A DNA stretch of 64,000 nucleotides from contig NC_092679.1 in the NCBI RefSeq assembly GCF_964355755.1, positions 5,518,001 to 5,582,000 of the forward strand. Reading direction: 5' to 3'. A model generated the notes under the pieces. It worked only from the letters and a program-made list of their open reading frames with translations. It searched no databases and was not told the DNA's origin. Numbering within the stretch: position 1 is the first letter of the stretch; each line of letters starts with the position of its first letter. The position numbers were made by a program, and so were the translations under genes. This DNA comes from Antedon mediterranea (taxonomy: Eukaryota > Echinodermata > Crinoidea > Comatulida > Antedonidae). This document shows, piece by piece, positions 1 to 12,218 of this stretch.

Positions 1-681
1 ATATATGGGGGTATCAATTATGACTTCATCGCATAACTTAGAGATGAGAATAGTTAGTTTTTAGATGAAACTTAAATGACATCATCATCTTTAAGAAGAA
101 ATTATAGATGACATCATACCAACTTTAAGTCACAATCCCTTATTTGGTATAGTACACAACAAGTGTCCATGACAGGTAAATGTCATAACATAATGGGCCC
201 TTTGGGAGTACCTAGTACAAAAGTCTGCATAGTGTAGTGCTGACTTATACAAGTAATAATATGTTAACAATTATATGAAAATGATTGTGTAAATAATAAA
301 GTTAAAAGTAAAGTCTAAAAGTAAAAATGCATTAAAAATCATGTGGTGGGCTAAACTGTCAGGCTTCTTATATTTATTAGTAGGTAGCAGACACAAATCT
401 ACAATGTGGACCTTTATCAAAGCAGTCATTAATTGTTTTAGTAAAAGATACCTGCCCCAGGGTGTGAGTTAATTGCTTCATGCAGACCATGATTAAGAAT
501 TCATTATCTTTTAAACCTACCACCAACCCCACCTCAGCTTCTCCTCCCAACCAAGATCCACATACCATACATCCCTGAGATGGTTCAAATGTAGTAAATT
601 TTAAATCAGATTATTTGATACAACATTACCTCTAAATGCCAGTATTTCCTTATACATGAACATTCAAACAAACAAAAATAA
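1..681. other. Non-coding, no gene recognised
   Basis: AT-rich sequence without a convincing exon, RNA gene or repeat. The short minus-strand ORF at 377-568 has no family resemblance that I can see. Confidence 0.5.
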
Positions 682-1150
682 GCGAGTTAAAAAAAATCTG
701 CGAGTTAAAAAAAAATCTGCGAGTTAAAAAAAATCTGCGAGTTAAAAAAAAATCTGCGAGTTAAAAAAAATCTGCGAGTTAAAAAAAAATCTGCGAGTTA
801 AAAAAAAATCTGCGAGTTAAAAAAAAATCTGCGAGTCAAAAAAAAATCTGCGAGTTAAAAAAAAATCTGCGAGTTAAAAAAAAATCTGCGAGTTAAAAAA
901 AAATCTGCGAGTTAAAAAAAAATCTGCGAGTTAAAAAAAAATCTGCGAGTTAAAAAAAATCTGCGAGTTAAAAAAAAATCTGCGAGTTAAAAAAAAATCT
1001 GCGAGTTAAAAAAAAATCTGCGAGTTAAAAAAAAATCTGCGAGTTAAAAAAAATTTGCGAGTTAAAAAAAAAATCTGCGAGTTAAAAAAAAATCTGCGAG
1101 TTAAAGACAAATCTGCCAGTTACAAAACAAATCTGCCAGTTACAAAACAA
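682..1150. repeat. Minisatellite, about 19-bp unit
   Basis: Roughly 23 tandem copies of a unit made of GCGAGTT, a run of 8-9 A, and TCT. Copies are nearly identical; variation is mainly in A-run length. The last copies (1105-1150) decay to a CTGCCAGTTACAAAACAAAT form. Confidence 0.95.
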
Positions 1151-1903
1151 ATGCTTGATTTAAAAACATAAATGTTATATATTTATCAGTTACAATTGGA
1201 TAACCCTTCTCTTTTAACATTTTGGTGAGCCACTTGAGTGTTCATTTCGATTTTAATCTTTTGGATTTTGAACTCTTTACTTTGTTTTGTTTTTGTCTGA
1301 TGAAATAAATGAAAAAATATACATATTTGAAAATTCTCACTCTGTTTATATATATATGTGTGTGTGTGTGTGGGGGGGGGGGGGTGGTATTAAGGTGGCA
1401 CATAAGGAGATACTGGCATGTTTGCATTAGTAGTTATTATTTGTTTTTTGTACTAAAAACAAGTTAAATTAAATCAATGGCAATCACATAGATAAAAGAA
1501 GATAAAAGTAAGAGATAAACTGGTCACTCATCTGCAAACAATAATAAATCAAAAGGTATTATATTCCATTTTAAATTACTTGAGATTGTTTTACAATGGA
1601 CCTAAGAGAGTCCTCCCAACCAACACCAACTCCTTCAAATGTAGTAAATTTTAAATCAAAGTAGATTATTTTGATACCTCACTACCTTAAATGCATGCCA
1701 GTATCTCCTTATATGCACACTTTACCCTGCACCCTTAAAAAGCTTCCGTCCATCCATGTACAAATTCCGGTTATCACTATCATCACTTTATCTCTCTTCT
1801 GCCAGAGAAAATCCAGAAGAATAGTGTTCAGAACATTCAGAATACAGATACAGGTAGTGGACTGCACTAAACACTTTAAGCATGTCAAAACACGGGTGTT
1901 TCG
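1151..1903. other. Non-coding with GT/G microsatellite
   Basis: No gene seen. A TATATA/GT run followed by about 12 G lies near 1349-1385. Confidence 0.5.
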
Positions 1904-2112
1904 AAACTAGACCCGAGACCAGAGACCAGAGACCCGAGACCCTATACGAAAAGGGAGACCCCACTATACGAAAAGGGAGACTCCACTATACGAAAATGGA
2001 GACCCCACTATACGAAAAGGGAGACCCCACTATACGAAAAGGGAGACCCAAATATACGAAAAGGGAGACCCAAATATACGAAAAGGGAGACCTAAATATA
2101 CGAAAAGGGGTT
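1904..2112. repeat. Minisatellite, 21-bp unit
   Basis: Starts with short GACCCGAGACCAGA-type copies, then about eight copies of a unit built on TATACGAAAAGGGAGACC. The 21-bp period is a multiple of three, so an ORF stays open through it (1882-2124, plus strand); I do not regard this as a gene. Confidence 0.9.
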
Positions 2113-2587
2113 GTATGGGGTTAAATCATATGTTACGGGCTCTTGGCCTATACTCATCTCGTGGAGTTTTTGCCTGAGAAACAGTGTTTCTTCACCAAGT
2201 GAATCTAATCTAGGCCTACCTCCAGTGCTTAGCCTAGAACTGTAGTAAGCACTGACTTAACTAAAACATAAACAAGTTGAGCATTCAGAAACAAATAATG
2301 CTAAAGTGAATAATAAAAAAATATTGTAAGCAGTGTTAAGAAAATAATTAAATTTCTTGCCATTGTCATATATGCCACAATAGGTTAATTTTGGTGATCA
2401 TTCTACACTATGTACAGAGTCTACACACCTGGGTGGGTTGTATCATGTCGCACTGGTCGCACATATGCGAGCAAAAATGCAGATAAAATATAATGATTAA
2501 TTGTTTCATATCACATGCTCAGGCAATTTGTTTCTAACATCCACAATACAACCCACTCTATTTTGTTTAGGTAGGACTGGTGTATTT
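2113..2587. other. Non-coding, nothing recognised
   Basis: No exon, RNA gene or clear repeat seen. Confidence 0.4.
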
Positions 2588-3068
2588 GACCCGCAACTCG
2601 CGTTTTTCGACTCGCAACTCGCGTTTTTCGACCCGCAACTCGCGTTTTCCGACCCGCAACTCGCGTTTTCCGACCCGTAACTCGCGTTTTCCGACCCGCA
2701 ACTCGCGTTTTCCGACCCGCAACTCGCGTTTTCCGACCCGCAACTCGCGCTTTCCGACCCGCAACTCGCGCTTTCCGACTCGCAACTCGCGCTTTCCGAC
2801 TCGCAACTCGCACTTTCCGACTCGCAACTCGCACTTTCCGACTCGCAACTCGCACTTTCCGACTCGCAACTCGCACTTTCCGACTCGCAACTCGCACTTT
2901 CCGACTCGCAACTCGCACTTTCCGACTCGCAACTCGCACTTTCCGACTCGCAACTCGCACTTTCCGACTCGCAACTCGCACTTTCCGACTCGCAACTCGC
3001 ACTTTCCGACTCGCAACTCGCACTTTCCGACTCGCAACTCGCACTTTCCGACTCGCAACTCGCAACTT
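2588..3068. repeat. Minisatellite, 21-bp unit, all frames open
   Basis: About 23 tandem copies of a 21-bp unit, CGACTCGCAACTCGCACTTTC in its commonest form (read it as two parts: CGACTCGCAAC then TCGCACTTTC). There is a graded series of variants: TTTTTCGA copies at the left end, TTTTCCGACC copies next, and homogeneous CACTTTCCGACT copies at the right. Since the period is divisible by three and the unit lacks stops, four overlapping ORFs of 163-217 codons run through it on both strands. No splice or family evidence supports translation. Confidence 0.95.
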
Positions 3069-5849
3069 GCATTGAAGTAACACTCTCACAACACACGCCA
3101 TACTGAGTGATGTGTTTAAGACGTTTCCAGTACAAATTATGTTGAGCCATCACTCCCAACCCATAACCCCTCCGTGGCAGTTTTCAAATATAGTTCCCAA
3201 GTACAGCTTCGTTCATGTTGATACTAGCTTACGACCACACCCCAAACTCCCAACCCCTTCTCAAAGATAATTTAAATACTTTTAAAATGTACTACTACAA
3301 TTCTTGTCAATTTGATAGCCTACTACCCCTAGCCGCCCAGGCAAAAATCCCCTCGATAGATCTATTATTGACTTCTCATTCTCAATTCATGTTAGTGTTA
3401 GATCAGCATCAAAGTCAAGAGAACAAGACAATCAGTAGGCTATAAAAGACATAGCAGAACTATGTATTGATAAATAGTCTGTAAATATGTAGTTTAATTT
3501 TTTTTTATAGAATTCTTATGCTAAATCAAATAGAATATAATGGTTTCATAACATATTAATCTCATTAAATGTCAGAGGATTAATTTCAATTTTACTCGAT
3601 GTATATAAAGTTGGTTCGTACTTTCGATACTGATTTTAACCACCTGATGTAACCCTGTTTACTAATTAAATCGAGGTAGATAATCAGTTATTGACAATTA
3701 AAACGAATGTAGGTTTGCCCCAATAGGGGTGTTTTCCGATCGTGGTATACACTGTCTAATGGATGTCCATCTTGAAAAATACCCGCACACAATAATACGA
3801 GGATGCTTCGCATTACCTATCTCCTTCTACAATAATTGTTTTTAATAGTTTAAAATCGGCTGAACTGCTTGAGTACAGCATCATAATGTTGAAGACAGCC
3901 GATTTTCTTACTGTGAGTGTGGGTACTGTTAGATATATAAACACATATACAAAAAAACTTTATTACTGTGAGTGTGGGTAGGCCCTACTGTTAGATATAT
4001 AAACACATCATATAGCCTACAAATAAACTTTGTTACTGACAGTTGCTTCTCAACGTTTGTATTAATTAATAATTAAAAAAAATATAAACGGCGTAGTGAT
4101 GCATCGTTACATGTACTTTAATATTTCATTCGACTATGAAAGTGACAGTTTTAACAAAGTATTAAATCTCAAATGTTTTACGGTATTTAGTGGTAGGCCT
4201 ATATTATTTATAGGCCTATAAAACATGAGTTGATAAAAAATATATTTAAAAATTGTTAATAAAATCAGTATCGACAGTATGTATCAACTTTATATACCGT
4301 GTAAAAATTCCAGAAGTTACGCGCGATTTACCGAATTTTGCCCTATTACGTAAATTGATATATAATATAGATGTTTACTATGTTTCTTTTCCATACATTT
4401 TCCCAGTCTGTTGTATAGTTGTTTATTATATTTCCCCACTGAAATTGGTGGTACAAATTTATGTTCTATTAAACGGTAATATACAGCCCTTAACTCATTT
4501 GGTACAACCTATGCATTTTGGTTATTTGAAATTACACATTTCCATTCAATTGGGAAAGTTTCAGCTACAATCGTGTACTGTGATTATCCAATTACATTTT
4601 TTCTTCAGTTTTACAAATATTTCATTTGCATTTTATATTTATTTAAAATATCTTTAACCTTCACAAACCCAGATTCAATCCAGTATGTAATTTTGTGTAT
4701 AATAAAGACTTATTTCTAACGTGTATACTTTTATTTCCCAACAAGAGTTCATTCAATATTTGTTGTAAGTTACATAGGTATTTTATTAAATTAATTAATT
4801 AAATTCAACACATGTTTCTAGATCTGTAAAAAGCTGGTATGTTTTCCATTAAGGAAACTTATACAGAATACAGTTGAATATAGAAATAATATTATTAACC
4901 TTATTCAGATAATATGTTAGAATTATCTACCATTTTGATCTATCAGGATTTAAAATTCTTTTACACGAACCATAATTTAGTTCTTGTACATGTGATCTAA
5001 AGTCAGGCATCTCTGTATAGTGTACCGATATTATTAATATAGATTATTGATTGTTATCATTAATTTGTTAATTTAAATTAGGCCTACCATATGCTACAAT
5101 ATTGTATGGATGAAAAGGTAAACATTCCTATTGTAATATAATGTTGGGTTGTTGAGGTACTAATGAAGGACTCTGACTCGCTTGACTGTCGTAACACATA
5201 TATTATTTATTCAGTATAATACTTCAGTACAATATACAACTATAAGTATAGATAAGGAACGCGGAGGATCAATGATGCTGTCGGTGAGGTGTGAAGTGTG
5301 TAGGTCTGCTGTGAGGTGTGTGCTCCGTGAGGTGGCTGTAAGGTGTGTCTGGGCCCTTCTGAAACTTGGGAGTATATTGGCTCAGTTCATTTGCATAATG
5401 TCATTACATCATCTGTGAGGGTAACGATTGGTCCTAAGTTGATCCAGGGGTGTTTAAGTGGGAGTGATTAACGGTATAATAAGGTATTTCTGTGATGGAT
5501 GACACTGTCAAATCTGTACTTAAATAGTGTCAATCACTCCTGGTTTAACGATGGGAAAGTCACAAAATTAAGCTAAGTGTTTTCTTTAGGGATTCTATTA
5601 TAAACTAAATGGTCATTAAAACATCTGGACAAACTCTCCTTTGGACTTTCTGGGTCAAGTTTGTGAACCTATCTGAATTCCGATACAAAGGTCAATTTCT
5701 TAAATATAAAAGTATATCTTTATATCACACTATGATATGGATCGTTATATCATCATCCAACAATTACTATAAACGTCACAAATGAAACTTATTGCAGTAA
5801 AACAAATGAATTGATAAATAAATTACCAGTGAATAAAGATAAACAAAGG
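3069..5849. other. Non-coding, no gene recognised
   Basis: AT-rich, mostly unique sequence. The only clear structure is a tandem duplication of about 55 bp at 3908-4016 (ACTGTGAGTGTGGGTA followed by a TTAGATATATAAACACAT block). ORFs at 4253-4657 and 5182-5418 look like chance. Confidence 0.5.
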
Positions 5850-5859
5850 TATATAAAAG
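5850..5859 (+). promoter_or_regulatory. TATA box of the dermatopontin-like gene
   Basis: TATATAAAAG lies about 30 bp before the presumed transcript start near 5880. A short non-coding first exon ends at 5918 with GTAAGT and joins an acceptor at 6450-6451, just ahead of the ATG at 6456. Confidence 0.6.
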
Positions 5860-6455
5860 GCTGATATTATCCAACACAATACAAGTTCTGACGGGAACCA
5901 AGTCTCAGAGTCTAATATGTAAGTAGAAGTTTATGTTTTATAGTCTTGAAAGTTACAGTTCCTTACATGAAGTGTATTTTTTAATTAGGTGCCAGGGCCG
6001 TAGTATGAGGCAGACGCCTCACAGATCGTCATATTTTATGTAAATAATTATATTTAAAGGGTCTTTAACCTCTCGCTATGGCCTTGGGTGCCTAGTGCGA
6101 AGTTTCAATTAACATTTCTTATGTTTTGCATTTCGTCTGAAAAGCCAGATGAGAAAAGAAAATCCTAAAAATTACAAGTACATTCCTTTGAGTTGCGTTC
6201 GGAAGTAATACCGTTTGCATCACAACACGTTAGAGAATTGAGTATGAGTTCTGGATATGCGAGCCAAACCAACGAGGGTCAACAAAGACCGACACATGGC
6301 AAGCCGAGTATCATATCTCCGAATTACACCATTCTCATAGTAGGTGGAGCCAAAGGATAGGGTCTTGAATTTTAAGCCGGCCACTTCGTACCCCTCCTCA
6401 TAAATCCTGTATGCGCCACTGATTATTTTATTGTCTTTCTTCTTTTCTTAGGAAA

Positions 6456-8655
6456 ATGAAGTGTACATGTGTGTTGGTGCTTTTCATGATCAGTCACGTG
6501 ATTGCAGATTGGCACAACGATTTCGATACTGGCGTAAACTTTGAGTGTCCATCTGGTCAGGCTATATATAAGATTAAGTCATATCATGATAACAGCAGAG
6601 AAGATAGAGTGTTTGAATTCTTCTGCAAGTAAATTGCAACACTTTTACTCATCCTTGCTTTCAGAATCTGTGATACTTTGTTTTAAAATAGTTATATTTT
6701 ATAATAATTGTATTTGTTATGTATACCTAACTCTGCTAGATAGATTCAAATCAGTTATCTGCGGCCTACTAATTTTAAATTTTTTTTTACCATATTTAAA
6801 AAGGGTGATCCATCCAGCAATTGCTGATCATTAGGGACCCTCAGAGGTTCACAAGACAAACATATACAACACAAGATGCTCTACATAAACAAAGTCTTAT
6901 TACAAGTCTTTGGGAGTGGAGTTGTAATTTTGTCTTTAGAAAAAATCCTGACATGTGACGGGACTTGAACCCAGGAGCCTTGGAATGGTAGCCAAGCATC
7001 ATAACCACCAAGCCACGTGCAAAATGCAAGCCGTTGTTACAGCTCAGTAGATAGCCTTTGACAATGTGTTCTCTTATTTGAAGTTATCAAACTTTTTCAT
7101 TTAATCTTCTACAGAAATTTCCCGACATCGTTTAGTAAATGCACTTGGACTAATTATGTGAACGAATGGGATAAGCCTTTCAGTGCAACTTGTCCTTACA
7201 ACGGTGTTATTGTCGGAGCAAACAGCTACCATGACAACGGCAGAGAAGATAGACTGTAAGTGGTTAATGTCATTTAGTATTTAATTTAACAATCTTAATA
7301 ATCTTTCTAATAACATTTTGTCAGAAGGCACAAGTAAAGATTTTAATGTTATACATTTAAATAATATTTTCACACCTTGTGTTTATTGTAAGAATGTAGG
7401 CTTGTTGGTTGTTAGTGTAAAAATTCATCATTTTCATGACAAAAGGCCCATGTGAAAAATCATAGCCAATATAATAATAATTATTTGTTTGAGCACTGAA
7501 TATAGTTATTTAAAACTCTAGATTGTTAGACGTTCTGACAAGTTGATAATACGTTATGTCTCCTGAAATATGACGTACAACTGATGGTGGTAACGTATTA
7601 TGATACAATATAGGAGATTACTCTTTTTTTTACCAAAATGATACGATAAATAGGTCTACTACAAAACAATGTGCCAATACTACATTTATTTTTGTTAGAT
7701 GGAAATGGTACTGCTGTGAAAGTAATGCATATTATGCAGTCAACTGCTATGAAACGCCTCTTATTAACGATTGGGATGCCTATCACGAATATACTGCACC
7801 TAGTGGATATTTCATCCATGGTGTCGCTGGTTACCATGATAACAACAGAGAGTAAGTAATTGAAGTAGTTTTAATAAATATTAATATCCTGGATTTATAT
7901 AGCGCCTAATGTTGTGAAACCTCTAAGCGCTGTATATAAACTAATACGAAAAAAGGGAATTCCAACCATGCCAAAAAAAAAACCGAAGTAAAGGGGATAC
8001 GCCTTCGTCGCTAACCAGGGATCGGTCAAATTGAACCCCGGTCAGCACCAGTTGTGTCTCGGTCATCCCGGTGTTGCTTCAATAAGTCAAGTCAGATGTG
8101 GTTTTTTTTTTTTTGTGACAATAACGAAAACTACCACGAGTTTATTCCGACGTTATTTAGATTATTCTTAATTTAATTTTTTTTTATAGAAGCCTAATTT
8201 AATCAAGAATCGACAATATAATCGCTTTCCTGGTTTAACATTATACCCCTTTTTACAGTAAAATACGTTGATTCTTTTCTTCAAAAATGATGACAAAACA
8301 AAATTCATCATAATCACGAAACGTAACCGCATAATAAGCTTGGTTCCCACTGAGATGCAACGCAAGTACGTAAGCGCAACGCACGTAATTTTACCAATCA
8401 CAAGTGATAAATAATTTGAAATGTCGCTTATCATTGGTTAACTCGCTAGCGTTGGGCTTACGTTCTAGTGGGAACCAATCTTTATGAGCAACTGAGAAGC
8501 ACGACATAGCCGATAAATAATATGTTGGACTGTTGAAATATATACATTTGGTTACGGTTTTACGTTAGCTGCTCTATTAACAACTTGTTTGTTTTATTTT
8601 TGTTTTTAGGGACAGAAGATGGCAGTACAATGTCTGTCAAATAAAGACGTACTAA
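6456..8655 (+). CDS. Dermatopontin-family secreted protein, 170 aa
   Basis: Coding exons 6456-6628, 7115-7255, 7699-7851 and 8610-8655 splice in phase with GT-AG borders; a non-coding exon (about 5880-5918) precedes them. The ATG opens a signal peptide (MKCTCVLVLFMISHVIA), after which the mature protein begins with DWHNDFD. The family hallmark, a repeated YHDN-x-RED-R block followed by an aromatic residue, occurs three times (exons 1-2, 2-3 and 3-4 junctions), with cysteines spaced as in dermatopontins. Length fits the family (about 170-200 residues). Vertebrate dermatopontin is a small extracellular-matrix protein; invertebrate relatives include matrix and agglutinating proteins, so the exact role here is open. 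Every intron is phase 2 and two exons end within the RED block, suggesting exon duplication. AATAAA follows at 8853. Identified by motif reading only. Confidence 0.85.
6790..7030 (-). repeat. tRNA-derived SINE, minus orientation
   Basis: Lies in intron 1 of the dermatopontin-like gene. The complement of 6950-7025 resembles a tRNA head (box A like TGGCTTGGTGGTTATGA, box B like GGGTTCAAGTCCC), and the complement of 6800-6850 is a tail AGGGTCCCTAATGATCAGC also present near 60030 and 62905. The acceptor stem does not pair, so it is not a tRNA gene. Confidence 0.6.
7880..8100 (+). repeat. SINE-like fragment with TTTATATAGCGC start
   Basis: GGATTTATATAGCGCCTAA and TCTAAGCGCTGTATATAAA are typical of dispersed short elements of marine animals; a related TTATATAGTGC segment opens the element at 18950. 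It continues to a CCCGGTCAGCACC segment and ends in poly-T at 8102. Confidence 0.45.
8336..8483. mobile_element. MITE, AAGCTTGGTTCCCACT termini
   Basis: About 148-bp element with terminal inverted repeats: AAGCTTGGTTCCCACTGAG on the left and CTAGTGGGAACCAATCTTT on the right. One half of the same family occurs at 36904-36972. Confidence 0.7.
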
Positions 8656-8852
8656 ACTCTCCCAACGATAAATACAATTAATTACCGTCTATTGAATATA
8701 TTCAAGCTGATGCAGTGTGATTTAAGAGATAACTGCTTGAATTAAATATAGTTACGTTTAAATTACGTTTGATTTTCATCATGTATTAATATTAGTGTAC
8801 TTGGTTGCATTAGTAATTTCACGCGTGATATCGTTATATTATTATTATATAA

Positions 8853-8858
8853 AATAAA
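8853..8858 (+). terminator. Polyadenylation signal, dermatopontin-like gene
   Basis: AATAAA about 200 bp after the stop codon; a second AATAAA lies near 8880. Confidence 0.5.
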
Positions 8859-8883
8859 TAAACATAATAGTTGTTTTAAATAA

Positions 8884-10448
8884 ATCTATTTATTCTTGTG
8901 TGTGTAATCGTGACAGTACAATCAATAATAAATATATCAGAAGTGTTTTATTTAATGTTCAGTTGCATAACTGGATTGTTTTGTTTGTTAGATGTGAGAA
9001 GGCGTGGCATTGTATTGGGGCATTATTGAGGTGACTTTTGAAACTTGAACTTATTGGTTGTGGGATATGATATGAGACAAGATTGTTTGCATATGAACAT
9101 GTTTAAAACCACAATGAATCATTAACATGTTAATGTGTGTTAGACTAGTCCATATAGTCATATTTCCACTCTCATAAGATGATGTAGGCATTTCGTGTTA
9201 AACGCGAATAAACATGTTTTTTAGGGTAATTTTGTGGTGCTAAATTCAAATCTGCCGGCCCAATTTTTAGATCTTCACCCTAAAATTTCAAACTTATTTT
9301 GGCTTATAACTAAACTTTTAAGTTACATAGCAAGTTAAAAATGGTGTCTATACCTATGTTTGTGATACTGAGGATTCCAAATATACTGTTATTAAAGTTG
9401 AAAATATTCTATTTCAGCCGCCATGTTGAAATCCAAGATGGACGACATTTTAAATGTATTTTAAGGCTTATAACTTGACTTTTAATTGACATAGCAAGTT
9501 AAAAACGGTGTCTATACCTATTTTTGTGATACTGAGGATTCCAAATATACTGTTATTAAAGTTGAAAATATTCTATTTCAGCCGCCATGTTGAAATTCAA
9601 GATGGCCGCCATTTTAAAGGTATTGACTTGACTTTTAATTGACATAGCAAGTTAAAAATGGTGCATACCTATGTTTGTACAAATCAACATGACAGATATA
9701 ATGTTGAAAAACTCTTAATGGTGGATCCCGATAGATTTAGATGTGAACACTGTGCTAAGTTACTCACTTGACACAATTGGGTAGTGCATGCAAGTACCTT
9801 AAAAGTGTGTCTGAAGAGTCATATCAACACGTATAAAAAGTTTGGGTTAGGCAGAAAACTTAATTATAATCTTTCAGGAGGCTGATTGCGGAAAGGTTAT
9901 TGGAAATCTAAACTACTTATACATGTTTTATCACAGTCGCTAATATATTGAGAAACTGTTTAGACAAATCGGATTTCTCTGTATTGGACAGCTTCCCTAT
10001 TTTAGATACGATTATAGCGCCACCTATCGCTTTTGTCGTTATTCTGACAAAATACTTCCCCATACTGGACAGAAATTTCCTCATTTTGGACAAAATTCAT
10101 CAACCACTCTCAAAAGAAATGGGATCCAAATGTCCAATATAACATACGATTTTTATGTAAAACGATTTAAGCTACAACAAAAGACAGTGTGAAAACTAGA
10201 AAGCTATTCGGGGTAAATCGTAACCACATTCATTTTAATCATCAATACCATCTAACTCAATCATAATTTTAAATGTTTTAAAATTTAATTGAAATTTCTA
10301 AATTAATATTGTAACATAAAAATAATTGATTGAAAACGTCTAACTTAAACAGTTGCACAATTACGATATTATAACTATCAGGACAAATATACTTTATATT
10401 GTATCAGTTAAAAATCATAGATTTGTTGATTAAACAAAACGAGTATAT
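8884..10448. other. Intergenic, includes a 168-bp tandem duplication
   Basis: No gene seen. From 9302 to about 9690 a unit of about 168 bp occurs two and a half times: each copy has CATAGCAAGTTAAAAA, TGATACTGAGGATTCC and CAGCCGCCATGTTGAAAT. The ORF at 9948-10142 has no recognisable family. Confidence 0.7.
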
Positions 10449-12218
10449 TCAGCAAACTTTGTGAATGAATGTTACCAAGTTCAAAGCACTGTCATCTGCC
10501 TCATGATAGTGTTTCTCAACCAGTTTCCATTTCCCGTCATTTTCCAGTTTTACCATGTCCCATTCTAACTTTCCCTCGGCGTAGCTTGCCTCAAGCTCCA
10601 ACCACTGTGTTCGCATGTTTATCAAAATGTATCCCCCTGATTTATTTAATACATAATAAAGATTAGTATTGTAATCAGTAGAAAATAATATAACTCATAA
10701 ATATTCATAAGTAAATATGACACAGTGAACTTCAACACAAAAAAATGTACTTTTCACAACAAGTTTGTACTGATTTAATCAGAAGCTATACTTAAGTCAG
10801 TCATGTATACCTGGTTTAGTAACTCGAATCAAATCTGGAAATACGTCTGATTTTAGTTGATTAGCAGCAAAGGCACAATAGCATCATACGTGTCTGAAAT
10901 ATTAAGGTAAGCAAAACAAATTTATTTTATTTCAAAAAAACTAAATTCAAAATGTTAATTTACTATCTTTTAAAGCTCAAGGAATCCTTCGGATTATTTC
11001 TGATTCTATTAGTAAACTGATATTTACCATTCTCAATATTTAGTTTGTTGTCACCTCCAAGCCATTGAACATATAGATTTGTGTAGACGTTCTTTTTACG
11101 AGCTTCCTCTATACTTAATGCACTGCCATCAACTGCATCAATGTTAGTGTAACCAGAATTAGCCAGCTGATAAAGAAAAAGTTAGAAGACACTTGGTTAA
11201 ACTAATCGCTTGCAATAGAGGTAAGATTTAAAGTTTAGTTTTTCTATTTGTGGAAAGTGGAAAACAATGAAAATCCGTCTTTCCTTCCTCGCATTCCAGT
11301 ACAACAAAGATATACTTACACACTCTCCCACAAGACCAGTTCCTGAATATCCATTATCCATGCTTCCTTAGAAGTAACATATTTCTGAAACAATGTTGAA
11401 GTGACAGAAGGACCAACATATCCACAGGTTACTACAATCTGTTCAGGTTAAGTTTACTTTAAATTTGAGTTTTTCGTAATCATCAATATTTTTAGTTTAT
11501 TTATTTATTTATTTTTTATTTATTTCGGTATATAAAACATTACAAAAAGCAGAACAAGTCTGAAATTATTGTAGCACATTATATAAAAAATTTACATTAC
11601 AGATAAAAAATACAAAACAATTTACAATATGCATAAGAAAAATAAATATGCTATGTTAATATTTTTCATAACAGATTACTCTTTATTTTGTTTGAATGTT
11701 TGCATGGCAAAATCAAATGTTGATATAAGTTTGCGATACACCACGTATGTTAGTTCTGAAAAGAACTGTTGGGTTTCTCTTCTCGACGTTTCGATCAATC
11801 AATCAATCAATCAATTTGATCGTCCTCACTCCGAAGCATATTGATTGAAACGTCGAGAAACTCAATAGTTCTTTTCAGAACTAACATACGTGGTGTACCG
11901 CAAACTTTTATCAACACAGATTACTCCTTCACATGACAAATAAAACATTGGTATTGAGACTCTGTGGGTGATAATGGTGTATTATAGCCAGATATATAAA
12001 CTTATAGAAACTCCAGTGTACTTTCTAACTTTTTATATACTGTCAATGAAAACAATTAGAAATAACATATTTAATATGGTTTTAGCTTATATCAAACAAC
12101 TCACTTTATCGTAGTTTGGCGCCAAATCGTCAAAAAATTGTTCTAGTTTTTCTTGTGTGTTTCTATCTTTTAGAGTTAATAGATGCGCCAGTATATGTTC
12201 TTTAGTCCAATCAGCCAT
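10449..12218 (-). pseudogene. METTL27: METTL27 (WBSCR27)-type methyltransferase gene with two frameshifts
   Basis: Five exons on the minus strand: 12218-12105, 11438-11320, 11166-11028, 10893-10811 and 10636-10449. All have GT-AG borders and matching phases. Exon 1 gives MADWTKEHILAHLLTLKDRN... ending APNYDK; exon 2 gives GYVGPSVTS and then the SAM-binding motif I region GTGLVGEC; exon 3 contains SGYTNIDAVDGS and EEARKKNVY; exon 4 ends FPDLIRVTKP; exon 5 begins GGYILINMR and ends FIHKVC, stop. This is the full METTL27 plan of a class-I SAM methyltransferase whose substrate is poorly known. Two lesions break it: in exon 2, between IMDI and GTGLVG (motif I), and in exon 4, between TYDAIV and FAANQ. 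Each leaves two surplus bases, equivalent to a loss of 1, 4 or 7 bases. Exon 4 then meets an in-frame stop. Introns are retained, so it is not a processed copy. It is either a decayed gene or two assembly errors. Confidence 0.8.
11718..11936. repeat. Inverted repeat (MITE-like hairpin) in METTL27 intron 1
   Basis: About 80-bp arms: the left has GTTTGCGATACACCACGTAT, TTCTGAAAAGAACT and TCGACGTTTCGATCAATC; the right arm is the complement with few differences. A short ATCA repeat sits at the turn. Confidence 0.8.

Noticed and set aside
682-1150. CRISPR-like array
   Set aside because: Head-to-tail minisatellite with no unique spacers, in a eukaryotic genome.
2506-3159. Long minus-strand ORFs (up to 217 codons) as a repeat protein gene
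   Set aside because: They exist only because a 21-bp minisatellite lacks stops; frames on both strands are equally open and no splice or family signal is present.
4253-4657. 134-codon plus-strand ORF
   Set aside because: AT-rich, begins at TTG, no recognisable family and no splice context.
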